Shown: positions 1 to 14,900, counted from the stretch's first letter. The stretch: DNA of 64,000 bases from Tomocerus qinae (GCA_020055645.1 CM034547.1:39349909-39413908), one strand, 5' to 3'. Program-made: numbers and translations. The notes: generated from the letters alone by a model not told the origin.

Positions 1-3000
1 TTGTATACAAGAGTACATGAATTCTAAAATTAAGACTGTAATACTTTCACATCCCAAAAATATATGCGATTTTAGTAGTGTAATGGAAAAGTGAGATAGG
101 GGAATTATTACCCGCACTGTAGAAGTGTATGCATAGATATATATATTTGTGGAGTTAGATGGAGAATTCCGTAGAAAGAAAGCCGTTTTCGAATGTTGGA
201 AAGTGAGTTTAACTTTCTTGAGAGGTTTGTGTGTCGTTGAGTGAGGATTCGGTCGGGGAGGGGAGTATGGAAATGAAAGTCAGAAGTGACCTCTGAGTGA
301 CCTGTCATGAATCAACCTCTTGTATACCACCAAAAGCCACACTTGCATTACTTACTTATACTGTCCCTTCCCCTTTATCTCCGATGCACATCGCTGTGGT
401 TTGCTTGACTTCTCCTCCTGCCCTGTCTTGGCATGCCACATCAACCCAAAGTCCTGCTGCACATTTATTTATATTATAGCCTCACATTCAAGACTCAGCA
501 GCAGCAGACAGACACTTCTCCACGCACTCGCCAACTACTCTCTTGACTTTCACCTATACCTTTTTAAACTTTTCCCCATATCACACACTCGAAATAAAAT
601 GCATAATATCAAAACACCTTCAACTATGACTTTCATTCCCAGATGGACAAACAATATATTATTATTCTGTATATAATGGTGATATTTTCTTGCATTATTT
701 TTTAAGAGCAACATATTTTTAAGTAAATCATTGTGTTTGTAAATGGCTAAGCATTAGCGAACCCGATGGCCAGTAATAAAACAATGAATTGTTGAACAAT
801 GTACAATTAAAGGCGGTACTGCTGCAGGGAAAATTATTTTTACTTGCTAAGCGAATGTGTAAGTTGAATTTGATAGATACAATTCATCTGTCAAATGGGA
901 AAAGAAATTCGCTGTTACACAACTCCGTGTGATAAGACTAATAATACTCTTATAGAAGATAATGGGAGAGTTGTTTGGGGATGGGAAGTTGGAAGAAAGA
1001 AAGTTTCTCGTGGAACATTGACTCGGGCGGCACGGTGGCTGATTTCTGACATGACTTTTCCTTTCGTCTGGACTCACTCAAGTTGAAGGCTTTTACTAAA
1101 GTTTAGGGACACAAATGGACGGACATGTTTTCCTTTGTCTGCTCTCCCAACATTTAGTACTTTGTACGGAAAGCAAGCACTTCAATAGTTTCTTGTTTCG
1201 TCTACTTTGTTACAAACTCGTGGTGACTACTTGTGACATGTCCGAAAACTGTTTCTCTTGTCTTCCTCCATTTGTAGTCCTTAAAGTGATGACTTGTCCG
1301 TTATTCCTCTACATGCAGCTTCCTCTTCAACTCTCACGGGCAAAGCAAAACAATCACCAAGTCTTGCAGTTTTCACCAATTTCCTCGTTTTGTGAAAGTA
1401 TATACACAATATTTACTCAAATAAGCTTTCACTAGAGAATAATAGTGAATATGTAGGTATATATAACATTCTGGAGGAATATAGAGCATTTATCTTGGGC
1501 ATTATAAACAGTTCCAGTCAAAAAATATGATTTAAATCCTAAATAGGAAAATTATAAGCAAAACTGTATATTGAACTTAACTAAACTGTATAAATATAAA
1601 CAGAACTTCAAGAGCTGCATCTATAATTAGATATCTGTATACTAAATGGGCATATTAAACATGATTTAATAGCGAGAGAGAAAGATAGTAGCTCGCAGCA
1701 AAATAAAATATCTATGTGCATAACAAACAGGTCGATCCCACTTCCATTTCTGTTAGACTCTTGTTCACTGTGAGTTTTTATACTTTTTTGATCCCATTAG
1801 CTATTCAAGTGGTCCTTGTGGACTCATATTTTCTCGACCAAATGGGATTTCACGAATTTTATCATAAAATTATATCAGCAAGTAAAAAGATTTATTGCAT
1901 GCAAATAGAGTAAGGGAGCGGATAAGGGAGTAGTGGTCAGACCGGGCCAGATATAGTAGATCGCCAAAACAAGAGTAGAAAGATGGTTGGTGGGAGTAAG
2001 TAGAGAGGATCTACGGGCAGTGGATTACGTCTCACCCGATATAGTAGGAAGGAAGAGAAAACTAAGTAGCCACAAATGGGATATTTATACATTGAGATGC
2101 GCTCAAGTGCCACGGCCTGCCCTCTCCAACTCTCAACTTTACGTCTCACCCGCGGGCCTTCCCTTATTATACCCGCCATGCTACCACTAGTCACATCTTC
2201 ACAAGGCTACCTAAAAACTAAGCACTATACTACACTTAGGTTACTTGCGTATATCTCTCCTTACTAAGAGACACATTATATTTACCAAGTGGATGGAGTT
2301 ACTTCATTGGAATGCCATGTCACTCTGACTTTCTGTACTCAAGAGTGAATTAATTTAATCAGCTCATACTTTTGAACTGTGCTCTTGTGGTCATAACCCA
2401 CTTTAAGTGTGAAAATAGGAGAAATACGACATTTAATATTGGCACATTTATATTGGTGTAATTAGTAAAGGTAAACTATAATACACTAAACTGGCTGTAC
2501 TTACTTATTTTATGGGCCTTATTTCGCTGGCGTTAATAGGCTAATATTTTCTATGTATAGGTAAGTACTCACTTCAGATAAGATTTTTTACATTCCGGTT
2601 TGTTATGATTTTTTTCTTTGGTCTTTTAGTTTACTACTAACTCAGCTCACTTGCTACTTACCCTACTACGGCGTATGTTTTCTATGATAGACAGGAAGTT
2701 CATGTAGAAGATGTACGAAAAGTGGCACATAGCGTAAGGATGGCAGATGCGGAGAGATATTATCATAAAAGCATAAAGCAATCTCAGCGAATCTGAGCAG
2801 AGTCATTGCCTCTTTGTGGCCGACTGTCAAAATGTCACCACTCCAATAAATAAATAGGAAAAAGCAAACAGAGCTACGTCTCAATGTTATTATGTATAGC
2901 TTATGCCTGTAGTTTTGCTGGAAAATAAATAGCATAGCGTGATACTGGAAATGAAATTATCCAGGTGTCAATTTTCCTGTGACTGATTTAATTAGAGTCA

Positions 3001-6000
3001 CTCCATTTATCTTAGGGTTCCGGTTCGGGGAGTTTTACACCAGCGGGCTTTGATTGCTTTATTTCCTCTACCGATTTGTTTCCTGAGACAGACGACGCAT
3101 ATGTACGAGTAGGAAATGTTTGACAATGAATATTGTGGTGCGCTATTAGTGTTGTACTCTACAAGTAGGTACACATTTATTACCTAAGATAATTAGCGCC
3201 TTTTTAGAATGTTTCAAGCGTATCTCTTCAGCGGGGAGGAAAGGAAGTGTAAGTACGTTGTTGTTATGAGGTTTGATTCTCAATAAATGAGAATAGTATA
3301 GACCAAGTGGGGGAACTTGTTAAATAGGAGTAGGAAGTTCTTAATGACTCTCCTCATGCATAAAAGTATCGTAACTCTCCACACTCACTCCTGTTGTTCT
3401 TTGATTTCAATGCAATTCATGGTGATTAGACTGATCTTGTCATTTGTCAGTCAGTACCATATTATTTTCTTCAACGAAGTACGCTTGCTGATAGAAGACC
3501 GAATAATTCAATTGTCCAAAGCTCATGAACTTTGTTTTTTAATTTACAGCTACCTGCTTTATTTTCACATAGGACAAGCAACTGAAATGATGGTTAAGGT
3601 GAAATAAATTACATAGTGTTGTCTTTTAAGGGTACCTACATGTCATATAAGTCTTTGTTATATATTATTCAGCGTATTATAAGATAAGCGTGAAGAATCT
3701 TTTAAAATCCAGCAGTTGGAAAATAACGTTTCGTCCTTGTTCAAGTTTTATTCCTACTTCCGACAAGAATAACGGAAAGTGATACACACTGGCTTTGGGG
3801 CAAGTACTCTCAACTTAGTATTGCCACTTTGCGACTTATTTTATTCAAAACATATATGCTGTGGTAATATTAATACTACGATGAACAATGACCTACTCAT
3901 AGACGACGATGATACATTCCTGTTTTCACAAATTGAAAGCTACCCAAAATAATTCTTAGTAGTTCCTGAGTTCACTATAATATTATACCACATTCACTAT
4001 ATTATAGTGACGCAGTGGAATGCAAAGATGGTACCTTTTTGATACATTGGGTAGTGCCCAACGGAGTGCGTAAGTAATACATTGCATTTTTGCGTCTTTT
4101 TAAACTGCAAAGGAATTTCCAAGTTTCTTTGCAGGAATTTTTGAAATTGTACCTTTATGGTTGCCTCTCGTTGATGATTGTCTATTGTATAGTAACTTTT
4201 ATTCAAATCGATTAAGCTATATTGAAAATGCCGATTGATATTTAAAGTACGATCAGAGCAGGAATAATGTAGTGTTTGGCAATCTAAGAGCGATTGGTCC
4301 GAGGCTCTTCAAATATCTAAGTATTTTTTTAGTTTTAATCATGTCATGAGTAGAAATACTAAAATCGAAAGTTGCCAACTAATAGCATTGAAGTCCCGGG
4401 TACGTCTATTGAGTCAGATCCCTGCATTTTGTATTAAAATGCATAAGGGATCAGTTGCATGTAAATGGTGGATTAATATGGAAAAGGAGTTTGTAAGAGA
4501 CGGTTGGAGAAGTGGCTGCGAACTGTTCTGATTCTGAAGACCAGTGTAATATATTTTACACTTTTACTATAAGCCTATTCTATACAGGAGTAAGGATAAA
4601 AGTGTTGTGGGTATGGGGAAGGAAGAATGTTCGCCGCGGGTTGTGCTCTCATCTCCTTCTTTTTATGATGTCTCCACTCCGTCCGTCCGCATTGTTTGTG
4701 ATCAATGGCAACTAAAGAGTCTTCACGAATTCTGATACATTGAAAGTTCCACGTATGGGGTCTGGCATTAAAATATGAGAATCTACAGGCCGTCAGGCAT
4801 TCTAATTACGCACATTGTTCACAGCTACACCATACAAATCCATCCTCAACACACACAGACATCCCCAACAAACGTCCATTTCCATAATTCAGCTCACAAA
4901 TGATTAGGTCTGCTTCTCCGACTTCTTACACTTGTATTAAAGTCTTGTTGTCACATCGTCTTGTTTCATTCCTTCCACCTTCAATTCAGCTAGTACAAAA
5001 CTTAAGAAATAAAATCTTTAAAAAATAAGAAGTAAATCACATAAAAACAAAGTAGCTAAAGTTAACTATTTCAAAGGAGTTTTGTATGGCCATTCTCAAA
5101 TTTTTAATAATGGTTACCCTATTCCCTAATGGTAATGAAATCTATAGGCATTGATGTAGGTTTTCTATTCAGAATCAAATTAACTATTCTATAAACTTTT
5201 AAATACTTGTAATTTAGTTCTTTGGAACGACTTCAGCTTGATCAGTTTGCTTGGTATGGTAATAGATATTGTAATGATATAAAAAGACGATCTGTTGCAG
5301 TAAGTGCCCAGGTTTGGGGAACCCGCTGAGGTCAAGCAGAAGAACTTGAATGGTGATCCCATGTGATTCCTTTGATTTGTACAGAGTGTTTCATGCGGAC
5401 TGATTAGCAATCAAAATTATCAGTAGGTCCAACGTGGAGGTAAGTAATACTAAATTCAATGAGACTATATACAAGCAACATGCAGTCAGTATTCTGCTAT
5501 GAGGTGATCAGATATCCATGGGAAGCTATCAATATGTAATAGAAATGCACCTGAGTGTTATGATTCAGAGCCGACGAAGTCGCCTTGAGGTTTACTATTT
5601 ACACCTAGCTAAAGAGTTAACTCTGTTTTACGATTTTGTGTCTGAGGTTTCGGCTGCAGTGGCAATGAAAGTGATTCGGTTGATTGTGGCAGAATAGGTC
5701 GGGTGAGTGAAGACTTCAAGGGGTGTCCACGAACCGTTTCATTTGTTTGATTGCCTTCTTCTGAGGTTGATAGACAATTGTGTGTGCAGATCGCTGAAGG
5801 TGATCCTGGAAGTGTTCCTCTTCATCTGGCAGTGGCCTCTGTCGACCTCCCAGAGTCTTTCAAGAAATCCACTGGAATCAAATGATAAAAACTTTCTCAA
5901 GAGCACAACAACAGAGCCGACCTTTGGAGCAGAAGATAAATCTTGCAGTGTTGGAAGATTCGTGGCAGCTCTCGCCGAGCTACACCTCATTTTCGCAGCT

Positions 6001-9000
6001 CATTACATCTGATCCGCTGATAATTTTGCTGTGGGCCAAATGGTGTGGCCTGCCCTATGTCAGAAAACACCCATCAATTCACTAATAGTGTTGCACTCAA
6101 CTTTTATCAACACTAGTCCTCTATCCTCTCACCCCAACCCACCTCACATCCATGTTATAATTATTGTCTTTAATCATTGTATAAAACTATTGCAGAATTT
6201 GTAGAGTAAGAACTCAGGTTTCTGTGTTTTGTCATCTACAAGAATCATGAATTTTTTGGAGAACCTAAAAACCGACTTTTGAGCCGCAATTTAGGTACAC
6301 GAAAGTTAATAGTTACACAGAAATGTCGATATTTAACAGGATATTGGCCAATGACTGAAATGGAAGATGAATGAGAAAGGGCATCATTGTTAGGAGATAG
6401 TATGATATAAAATGTTTATAATAGAAGCAATAAATATGTTTTGGAATGGGAGAGGAGGGAATGGACGGAGTGATGGTGGGTGACGAGGCTAATTGAGATT
6501 TGGGATGAGGAAGGACGGAGGCTGAAGGTATTTAATTAGACGGGAGCGGATTGACCACCCAGACGAGAATACATAGAAGATGAATGTAAAGGCGATGGGA
6601 TTAGCGTTTGTCAGTGTCATTCCATCCATCCGGACAGAGACCACCGAATTGACTGTCTCATCTCATTCCATATTCTTTGGCACAATGACTGCTTGCCCTG
6701 CCAAGCCTGCGTCACTCGCTCTCCCTAATTGCATCAAAGGCTCCTCTACTCCAATGTAATATATGGAAATCGCCTAATTCAATTGATGACTCTCTCATCA
6801 GTCTAAATGGGGTAGCCGCATCCGCTCATTCCACTCTCTCTCTCATTCTGTCCCAATATTATATTATATGCACTTAAAGTATACCTATATAGACATCTTC
6901 CTACTGCTCATACAGTATTATAACTACTAATTTATTTCCCCAACAGCAATACGCATAAACGTGTACATGCAGTATTTTATGATGTTATTAGCACAGTGAC
7001 ATAATAGTACACAACTGTACCTATAAGATACGAATTCATAGAAAGAATATCTTTATATTGAAACATAGCAGTAAATTATCCCCACTAAGTTGGCCTTTTG
7101 TGCAGTGATTACTGTACTACTGGTTACTGGTTAGTACTTATCTAAAGCTGATATAATCTGTCATTTCTGAAAATCTGATTGATCAACTATTATGTAACTA
7201 ATTTCAACGAATCTTATGATTTCTTGATACTATTGTTCTATCTGTACTAAGGGTTACATTATGGAGGATTAATAACATTTGGGTCCTACGAATGTACACT
7301 TGCTAGTTGAAAATTGTCGGTAGATATATTATTTGAAGCATAAATGGTAGGTTTGAAAAATATTATTAAAATTTCAACAAGAAATATCCGTAAGATAGTC
7401 TACTACATTGAAAACTGCATAATTTTGTTGCTTGCAAGCTAAACAATTATGTATTACTAGATGAATGATGGGAAATGAGAGCGTATGCATGAGGATGAAG
7501 ATAGACTCGCATGCACCGCATGCACGGTCGATTTCGCTAATCGTAAGTTAGAGAATGATTGAGCACATTGTGGAATTACCAACATGGCTATTAGGATTAG
7601 TATCACAATGATTATGGTGATGATCTTGGCTGTAGGTATGAAAGCGAGACTGCACTCGTGATGCGATTTGATTCGATATCATCCCATGCCCTACGCTCTG
7701 TAGATGAGTTACAATTCAAGTTATACCAGAAATAGAGGCAGAATGGAGTGGTAGGAGGATAGAAGTGAGTAAATAGTAGGCAGTATGTCATGTAATTTAG
7801 TAATGTGTGATGAGAGTGTTTTGTAAAGTTGATAGGATGTGATGTGATGTGATGGGTAATTGCTCGCAGGTCTTAAATTAAAAGCCGAGCGTGTGGAATT
7901 TGGGGCAAAAAGCGTGTCGGCACCTTAAACAAACGAACCGAGTCGGCCGGAGACTCCAACAACAACCAACACAATTCGTATTCAAAGAGCGAGTGTCTAC
8001 ACGAGGAGCTTTGAATGATCACGACAATCATCTTGATGACGAAGCCATGATACAGCACGTTTTCCATCAACCATTTAACTTTCACGTAACTCAAGCCCCA
8101 ACCTTAACTCCAACTCCCTCCACCTGAATACCAACATTGAGGTACAAACGTGGGAGAAATACCCTCTCTGGTCACTTTAATGATGTCTAATTATAAATAT
8201 ACACATACTCTCCTTCTATTGTACATAAAATATCTCCAGAATATAATTTTTTGTGCTCTTCCTACTAGGTTTTATTGAAATGAGCAAATAAAATGCTCTA
8301 GTCTGGATGAACATGAATCTGACACAATCTGACACAGAATAATAAAGTATGGAATGAGTGGGTAGCTGCAGGCAGGAGAAATGCGTATTTTGTTAGGCGA
8401 GAATAGAAAGGAAAAACTGTTGACATTCTTTGTCAAACACGACTTTTCGGGTCTTCTGTGAATTTCCATGCGATTTCTCCGAGGAAATTTCAGAAATAAA
8501 GTTGGCTATTGTTAGTCTGTCGTATGATCTATTGTGGTGGTAGTGGTGTGGGGACTATCTGTTTTGTTGTCATATGGTAAGCCTAATAAGTACTATAGTA
8601 GAATATAGGAGCACTGTGTGCGTGTGTGTGATACCTATAAGTTGTTTCTGATCCAACGGCTACTATAATAAGAGTGTGGGAGATGGTATGAGATCCATAT
8701 GGTGAGTTTGATGTTGTTGGTGTGTGAGGACAGAGTCTCCTGATTTCATTGTCAGTGAATGGCAATGGCTGCTGTTTCCAGTAAATCCTTTGAATTGCAG
8801 TGCCTGACTCTCCGTAATGCTATTAGAGTCAGAGTTACGACGATTACAACGGATGTGGAAAAGAATATTCCTTTGGATTTGGTTTATCTTCAGAGACACT
8901 TCTCTCGGGATTCCTTTACGGCTTACTAAACCCGTGAATTGTGTATAAAAGACGGTTTTAAAGGATTTCTCCGACCATCCTCTCCAGCTTAGTGCAACTC

Positions 9001-10918
9001 ACATTCTTAAATTCTTGCGACGATCCGCATCCGGACAACCCAATGCAACTCTTCCTCCCAAAATACTATTCTTCTCTACTTCTTCTAAACGCATCGACCA
9101 GCATGTGCGCATTCTGCCCAAATCTAAAGGTATCGAGCTATAGACAGAAAAACTGCAAACGAACTCCCTTCGTTACTATTTACACAGAAAAACTATGGAG
9201 GCTTTAATTCTGTTTGTCACACGAAGAAAACCGTTCCTTCTTCGTACTCCTCCCATCAAGATATAAATGGAATACTAAAGTCGAATTAATAAATGCCACT
9301 TAGCTCCATTACTACATTTAAGAATTCCTCACACCAGACACTTTCGGATTTATTAACCAAAAAGCGGAGGACTAAATGGCATTATGTAACTAATTACAAA
9401 TTGAAAATCAGTTGTTGGCATTAACTCATCTGATCATCTGACAAAATAATAAACACGAAAGAGATTTCCGAAAAATACAATTTCATTGACCAATTCGGCC
9501 TTCTAAGGCTTATTTCCGGATGATTTTGCAGACGAGTTCCTCGGTTTATGAAAGCAATGCCCTGAAATTAGTAAAAAAGAGTGTTAATTTCCTAGGATGA
9601 CCTAAAAATCATTGTCAGTATATATTCACAATATTCAGACACTATTTTCCCTAATTGACCATTGGAATACACATTAACGATATCAAGTTGCTCAAAGATT
9701 TGAAAGTTACAAAGACTACGATTAGAACGGAAACAAAACGAAGATTTCAAATCCTAATAGGACAACAAATGGTTAAAGAATATTTTCAATATTGGTTGGT
9801 TTGATTTTGTTGTCAGTTTCACTTTCTCCTCAGCAGGATAATTACAAATGATTCCATTTTTATGCTGGTAATAAAATACCATTGAAATAGAAGCAATATG
9901 AGAAATGCACATGCAAGGGAATCTGTCTCAAGTTTAAGGTATAAAGTGCAATTGCAGCTCACAACTGCAGTACCTGTGTGTATCCATTAAACAAGTGTTT
10001 GTCTCCCTGCTGTCCATCTTCCATCAAGCTTCGTGTAATAATAGAGAAGCAGAGAGAGTTATGTTTTGATGAACAGTCACTGCCATTGCACTCTTTTCCT
10101 TTTCATTTGTTCATTCCTAATTCAAAGTCTGCTGCATGCACGACATGCATATACGAATTCAATTCTCAGATGATCGGAGACTATCACGCCCTATTGAATA
10201 AATGAAGAGCTACTGATATTCCCGTGACATCCCTTCCATTATCATATCTCAAATTACATTTTTTCATGCCAGACAAGCTGCTTGGTGAATTGGTGAAGCC
10301 AATTGCATTGCAAGTGGACGGACTTGGCCAACCGCCTCCCCGCGTCTACTACACCTGCTGAATTATATTTAGCTCTAGTCGAACCAAGAACATTGACATT
10401 GTCAATAGTCAATCATCATGCCACAAAATAAATAAATGGGAGTACAAGATTTTCTTGATACACCTATACATATTATATAAGTTGTGTCTGTAGAACTATA
10501 ACTTCATGAACATTAAAAAACGACCAGGGAACAAAAAAGTCACATTTATTGAGCCTTTTTATCTTAATAAAAAAGTTTTTTTTTGTTTATTTACGAGACA
10601 AAGATAGAACAAAAGGTAAAAGAATTTTGGAATGCTCTAGATTTTTTACGCAGTTTTTAAAATAATTTTCCTGAACTGCTTTCTTCGTTTGCTTTCACTG
10701 TACCTGTAAACCCAAAAAATGTTGCTATTTGGTTTTTTGTAAAAAAAAGCAATGAAAACATTTCCTTCGATATAATTTAGCTAGAGCATCAACTTACTAC
10801 TACTTGGTAAGCATGAACATAATATAGTTAGCATTAAATAAAAGAATGGACTACAACTAGCTGTTCGGAATATTTAGTAGCTGTTTTGTTATTAGCTTAC
10901 GAGTATTCGTAAGGTACT
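1..10918. other. Long AT-rich spacer without a supported gene
   Basis: I read both strands and found only short open frames with no recognisable domain, signal peptide or splice-linked partner. GC-richer patches occur (about 5.6-6.0 kb, 6.4-6.8 kb, 8.6-9.2 kb); they could be regulatory DNA or untranslated exons but nothing in them shows which. A small inverted repeat lies at 3972-3983 and 3999-4010. Promoters or UTRs of genes outside the window may be hidden here. Confidence 0.5.
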
Positions 10919-10934
10919 GTGAACGGTCCTAACA

Positions 10935-10978
10935 GTCTGTCTGTCTGTCTGTCTGTCCGTCCGTCCGTCTGTCTGGCT
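10935..10978. repeat. GTCT/GTCC tetranucleotide microsatellite
   Basis: A run of GTCT units with three GTCC variants immediately precedes the minisatellite arrays at 11067-11945. A much shorter run of the same tetranucleotide occurs near 38325. Confidence 0.85.
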
Positions 10979-11066
10979 GTAGACAAAAATTCTAGGTATG
11001 GGGGGAGAATGTGTGCCAAATCGTCCATCCCTTCTGCTGCTTCTTCGAAGGATATTCTACGAAGAA

Positions 11067-11310
11067 TATTCTGCGTATCTAAGAAGAATATATTCTGCGT
11101 ATCTACGAAGAATATATTCTGCGTATCTACGAAGAATATATTCTGCGTATCTACGAAGAATATATTCTGCGTATCTACGAAGAATATATTCTGCGTATCT
11201 ACGAAGAATATATTCTGCGTATCTACGAAGAATATATTCTGCGTATCTACGAAGAATATATTCTGCGTATCTACGAAGAATATATTCTGCGTATCTACGA
11301 AGAATATTCT
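11067..11310. repeat. 24-bp tandem minisatellite
   Basis: About ten near-identical copies of a 24-bp unit (ATTCTGCGTATCTACGAAGA followed by ATAT). Across unit junctions the array carries the perfect 12-bp palindrome AGAATATATTCT once per period. The period is a multiple of three, so open frames run through the array on both strands; I do not regard these as genes. The last copies decay into shorter AGAATATTCT-containing units that lead into the 21-bp array downstream. Confidence 0.9.
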
Positions 11311-11473
11311 GCGTATACGATTGGGAAGAATATTCCGCGTTTTGGGATGAATATTCAGCGTTTTAGGAAGAATATTCTGCGTTTTAGGATAAATATTCTG
11401 GGTTATAGGAAGAATATTCTGCGTTTCTTCCTATATTCGGCGTTTTAGGTAAAATATTCTGCCTTTTTGGTTA
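11311..11473. repeat. Degenerate junction between two minisatellites
   Basis: Irregular units all keep the core GAATATTCTGCG or close variants, separated by GTTTTAGG-like spacers. They link the 24-bp array to the 21-bp array and suggest that both grew from one ancestral unit. Confidence 0.75.
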
Positions 11474-11740
11474 AAATATTCTGCGCTTTAGGTAAAATAT
11501 TCTGCGTTTTAGGTAAAATATTCTGCGTTTTAGGTAAAATATTCTGCGTTTTAGGTAAAATATTCTGCATTTTAGGTAAAATATTCTGCGTTTTAGGTAA
11601 AATATTCTGCGTTTTAGGTAAAATATTCTGCGTTTTAGGTAAAATATTCTGCGTTTTAGGTAAAATATTCTGCGTTTTAGGTAAAATATTCTGCGTTTTA
11701 GGTAAAATATTCTGCGTTTTATGCAAAATATTCTGCGTTT
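11474..11740. repeat. 21-bp tandem minisatellite
   Basis: About a dozen copies of a 21-bp unit (TTTTAGGTAAAATATTCTGC plus G) with only rare substitutions. It shares the core ATATTCTGCG with the 24-bp array upstream. The 21-bp period again keeps frames open on both strands; the predicted repeat peptides have no known match that I recognise and are most likely an artefact of the period. Confidence 0.9.
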
Positions 11741-11945
11741 TAAGAAGAATATTCAGACCTGCAAAAAATATTCTGCGTTCTAGGAAGAATAATCTGCATT
11801 CTAGAAAAAATTATGACCTGCAAAAAATATTCTGCGTTCTAGGAAGAATAATCTGCATTCTAGGAAAAATTATCTGCGTTCTGCGAAGAGAATTCTGTGC
11901 ACTATATTCTGAGTATGGCAAGGAATATTCTGGGTTCTAGGAAAG
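11741..11945. repeat. Decayed flank of the minisatellite
   Basis: Diverged units containing AATATTCTGCGTTCTAGGAA and AATAATCTGCATTCTAG occur in alternation and include one longer duplication (about 11757-11820 against 11820-11880). This looks like the older, mutated edge of the array. Confidence 0.75.
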
Positions 11946-14900
11946 TTTCATTTGTGACACAGATCTCCCCTCATACACACATATCGCAACAACGCAATAC
12001 AATTGCAATGCATGCAGCTAAAGGCTGTTCTCCCAGTACTGATCTTTCACGTGCCCACGCATCCTGGGGTTTACGAAATTATTTATTATTATTACTAATG
12101 CTTTTGATATCTATACTGAACAAGAACGAACTCGAATTGCAAATATCTTTGTGTTTGCCATCAATAATTGCCAAATTGACGACTTTCGACTTTCAAGTTC
12201 ACATTGCCTATTTAATAATTTGTCTTAAATCGATTCAATCATTCATCCCGCTGGAAAAGTCAACCCCTCAATTGCAGATTTTCTATTATTTATAGCAACT
12301 AGGGATTAGTGACATCAAGTCAATGGGTAAGATAGTGAACCAGAGCCAGACGGCTGATCTAATTGTTTTATGCAATTCTCGTAAATTCAAAAATCATATT
12401 GCTCATAAAATATGGTTGCTGATGTCAACTCATTCGTGGTTATGATTGTTGTCGAATTATTTTTGGGCATAATTTTAATATTGACAATTTATTTTTGCAT
12501 TTGTTTTCCTTTCCAGACTTTGTAACTATAAGTATATCGTCCATCCCTAAAGGTGAATTTCATTCATACCTACTTTGTAAATACACGTGGCCTACAAAAA
12601 TTCTATATCATCCATCCCTAAAGGTGAATTCCGAATCACGTTTAAGTTCGTTCGTTTAAGTTTAAGATACCAAAAATTTCTTGTGACTTTTAAGTCACCA
12701 GCTAAAATGAACAATACACGTGAACTACAGGAAATTATTATAGTCTACGTAGTGCAAAAAGAATGTACTCAGTAATCAGAATTACGTTAGTACACTAGAA
12801 ACAAATAACTGTCGACGCTGAGGACAGACGAGAGGTAGTTTTAGAATGCTAACAAAACAACCCATTCTGCTCAACTGACGCTAATAATATTTACCGCTAA
12901 TACAGTTCGAACAAATCGCAACGCATGTACCAAGCTATAGTACAGTGGTACATGATTGTACTACATGTACAGTACCACATAGTATTTTGGACAAACTCTA
13001 TAGTAATGCTTGTATTCTTGTATTCCCTTGTGATTCCATTATAATGCTTCGTATTATTAAACAGTATAATATAATTCATTAGTTTCTCGTAAGCTTAGTA
13101 TTCCATTACAATGGTTTATTTTACCTGTACATGCACTGTGGTCTAGTCCAGTTGTCGGTTATTCCGATACGATCATGTCATGATAAATATATAGTAAGAC
13201 AAAAGAAAGTGTTTCATGTGTGTAGGTTGGGATGGAGGGAGAGTGGCTTGGGGTTGGCTGGACATTGTGGAAGGCAGAGCACGAAGAAGCCAAAGTGGAG
13301 TGGCGTGTCTATTGTTTTCCGCAGAGGATCCTTAAAAGCTTTGTGTTTTGTCACAGTCATAGAAAGGTCATTTATCATGATAGAGGGAGGAAACTTACAG
13401 GCGAACTACCAATTTGCCAATCCGGAACACTTTCATTTGTTTCTTTAGTCCTCAAATGTTCGAAATGTCCCCGACCGACTCGATTCTTCTTTATCTCCGT
13501 CGCTCTACATTCTATAGGTGAATTACTATCCTCTGTCGCTTACAATCCAGTCCAGCAAAAATATTCATTATAATTATTATCGTCTATTTTCCTTCTTCAT
13601 TCTCCATTAGTCAATAATGCCTACTTGATGCAGTTACTTTGTTGATATCTTTGCAATGTTCGTTTCTGCAATAAAATATTGCACTATTCCATAGACTGCT
13701 TAGACTTGAGCTGTTTGTAACAGAAACAGGATTTCTTGCTAATTGTAATATTTCATTCGATGTACTAATCTTAGTACAGTAATACTGAGTTTTTTATAAT
13801 AGGAATACATCTATATTTGGAATAATTTTACTAGCTCTAAGAGTGGTGGGATAATATGAGAAAAGATTGTCGCTGATTTGTTTGACTTTGGTGAGAGAAG
13901 TCTTGAGTTGTGTTGCGTAATGTGGTTTGTGTAAAACTTTCCCTTCTTCTGGTTTAGAATGGAAATTGAGGAATTGGAGAGTGACTGTGAGAGTGCTGTG
14001 AATTCAGCTATCAGGACCGATTTCGGGAAAAGTGAAGTGAAGAGTGATAATATTCCCGGGAGATTAAGAGATGATGAAGAGGCTCCGACGTGGGACTCTG
14101 CAATGTAATTTATCTCGCTCCACTGGAAGAAATTCTTTGATGAGCCCCTCTTCATTTTTCCTCTTTTTGACTTTTTGAAGGCACAGCTTGAAATAAATAT
14201 CTACTCCTGTTTATGTGTTTAAAGAGTCATGACGAAACATTTCTCGGCGTCTTCTTCCACAAACGAACTTCTTATCTCTTTTATTGTTAGTAAACATGAA
14301 AATTCTTTACAAGGGATCCTTTCCCTCCTCCTCATCTCCGATGATCAACGATCAACAACGATATGTGTATATATTCCTAATAAATATGTTTGAAAATGTA
14401 GTGCAGTAGATAAGTAATGTACATGCAGAGAGACAGATAGGAAAATGCCGCATCAGTCCAACCCAATCCCCTTGGTTATTCTTTTCCCTCCGCAGATCTC
14501 TATCTTGACACTCGATCTTCTCTTAACACATCATCCTTTTACTACTTCCCGTGGCAAACCCACACAAGCCACAAGTATGGAGACTGATGCAGTAAAAAGA
14601 ATAAAGATCCCTGGAAAAATATGAGGATGATGACAGAGAAGAAGGAAATATCCAGAGAAAATCGGGATAAGCACTATAGGCGGGATGTAGGGATAGACAC
14701 ACACCGACTGACTTTGACTGCATCTTCTCTATCGATACTCATCTGCCGATAGATAACTTTGAAACATGATCCGTAAATTGTATTGTCTATTTGTTTCATC
14801 ATCAATCTCTCTGGTGTCCCTGCCCCATCCTTCACTTAATACATTTACAGTATTTCTCTGTATAAAATAAACTTGCTGTTGCAGAGACTACTCTGCAACA

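Noticed and set aside
5739..6012. Opposing open frames and an exon-like stretch after GTGTGTGCAG at about 5790
   Set aside because: No partner exon, no recognisable domain, and frames are short; could be chance in a GC-richer patch.
7873..8127. Overlapping short ORFs on both strands
   Set aside because: Low-complexity composition, no domain, no exon chain.
11067..11310. Heat-shock element array (GAAnnTTC)
   Set aside because: In the regular units GAA and TTC are separated by four bases, not two; only a few edge units fit the spacing.
10919..11940. Long open frames through the minisatellite on both strands (repeat peptides such as RRIYSAYL and GKIFCVL)
   Set aside because: The 24-bp and 21-bp periods are multiples of three, so frames stay open automatically; no start context, signal peptide or splice evidence.
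13131..13573. Two overlapping plus-strand ORFs of about 105-113 codons
   Set aside because: They use different frames of the same DNA, have no motif, and lack splice-linked neighbours.
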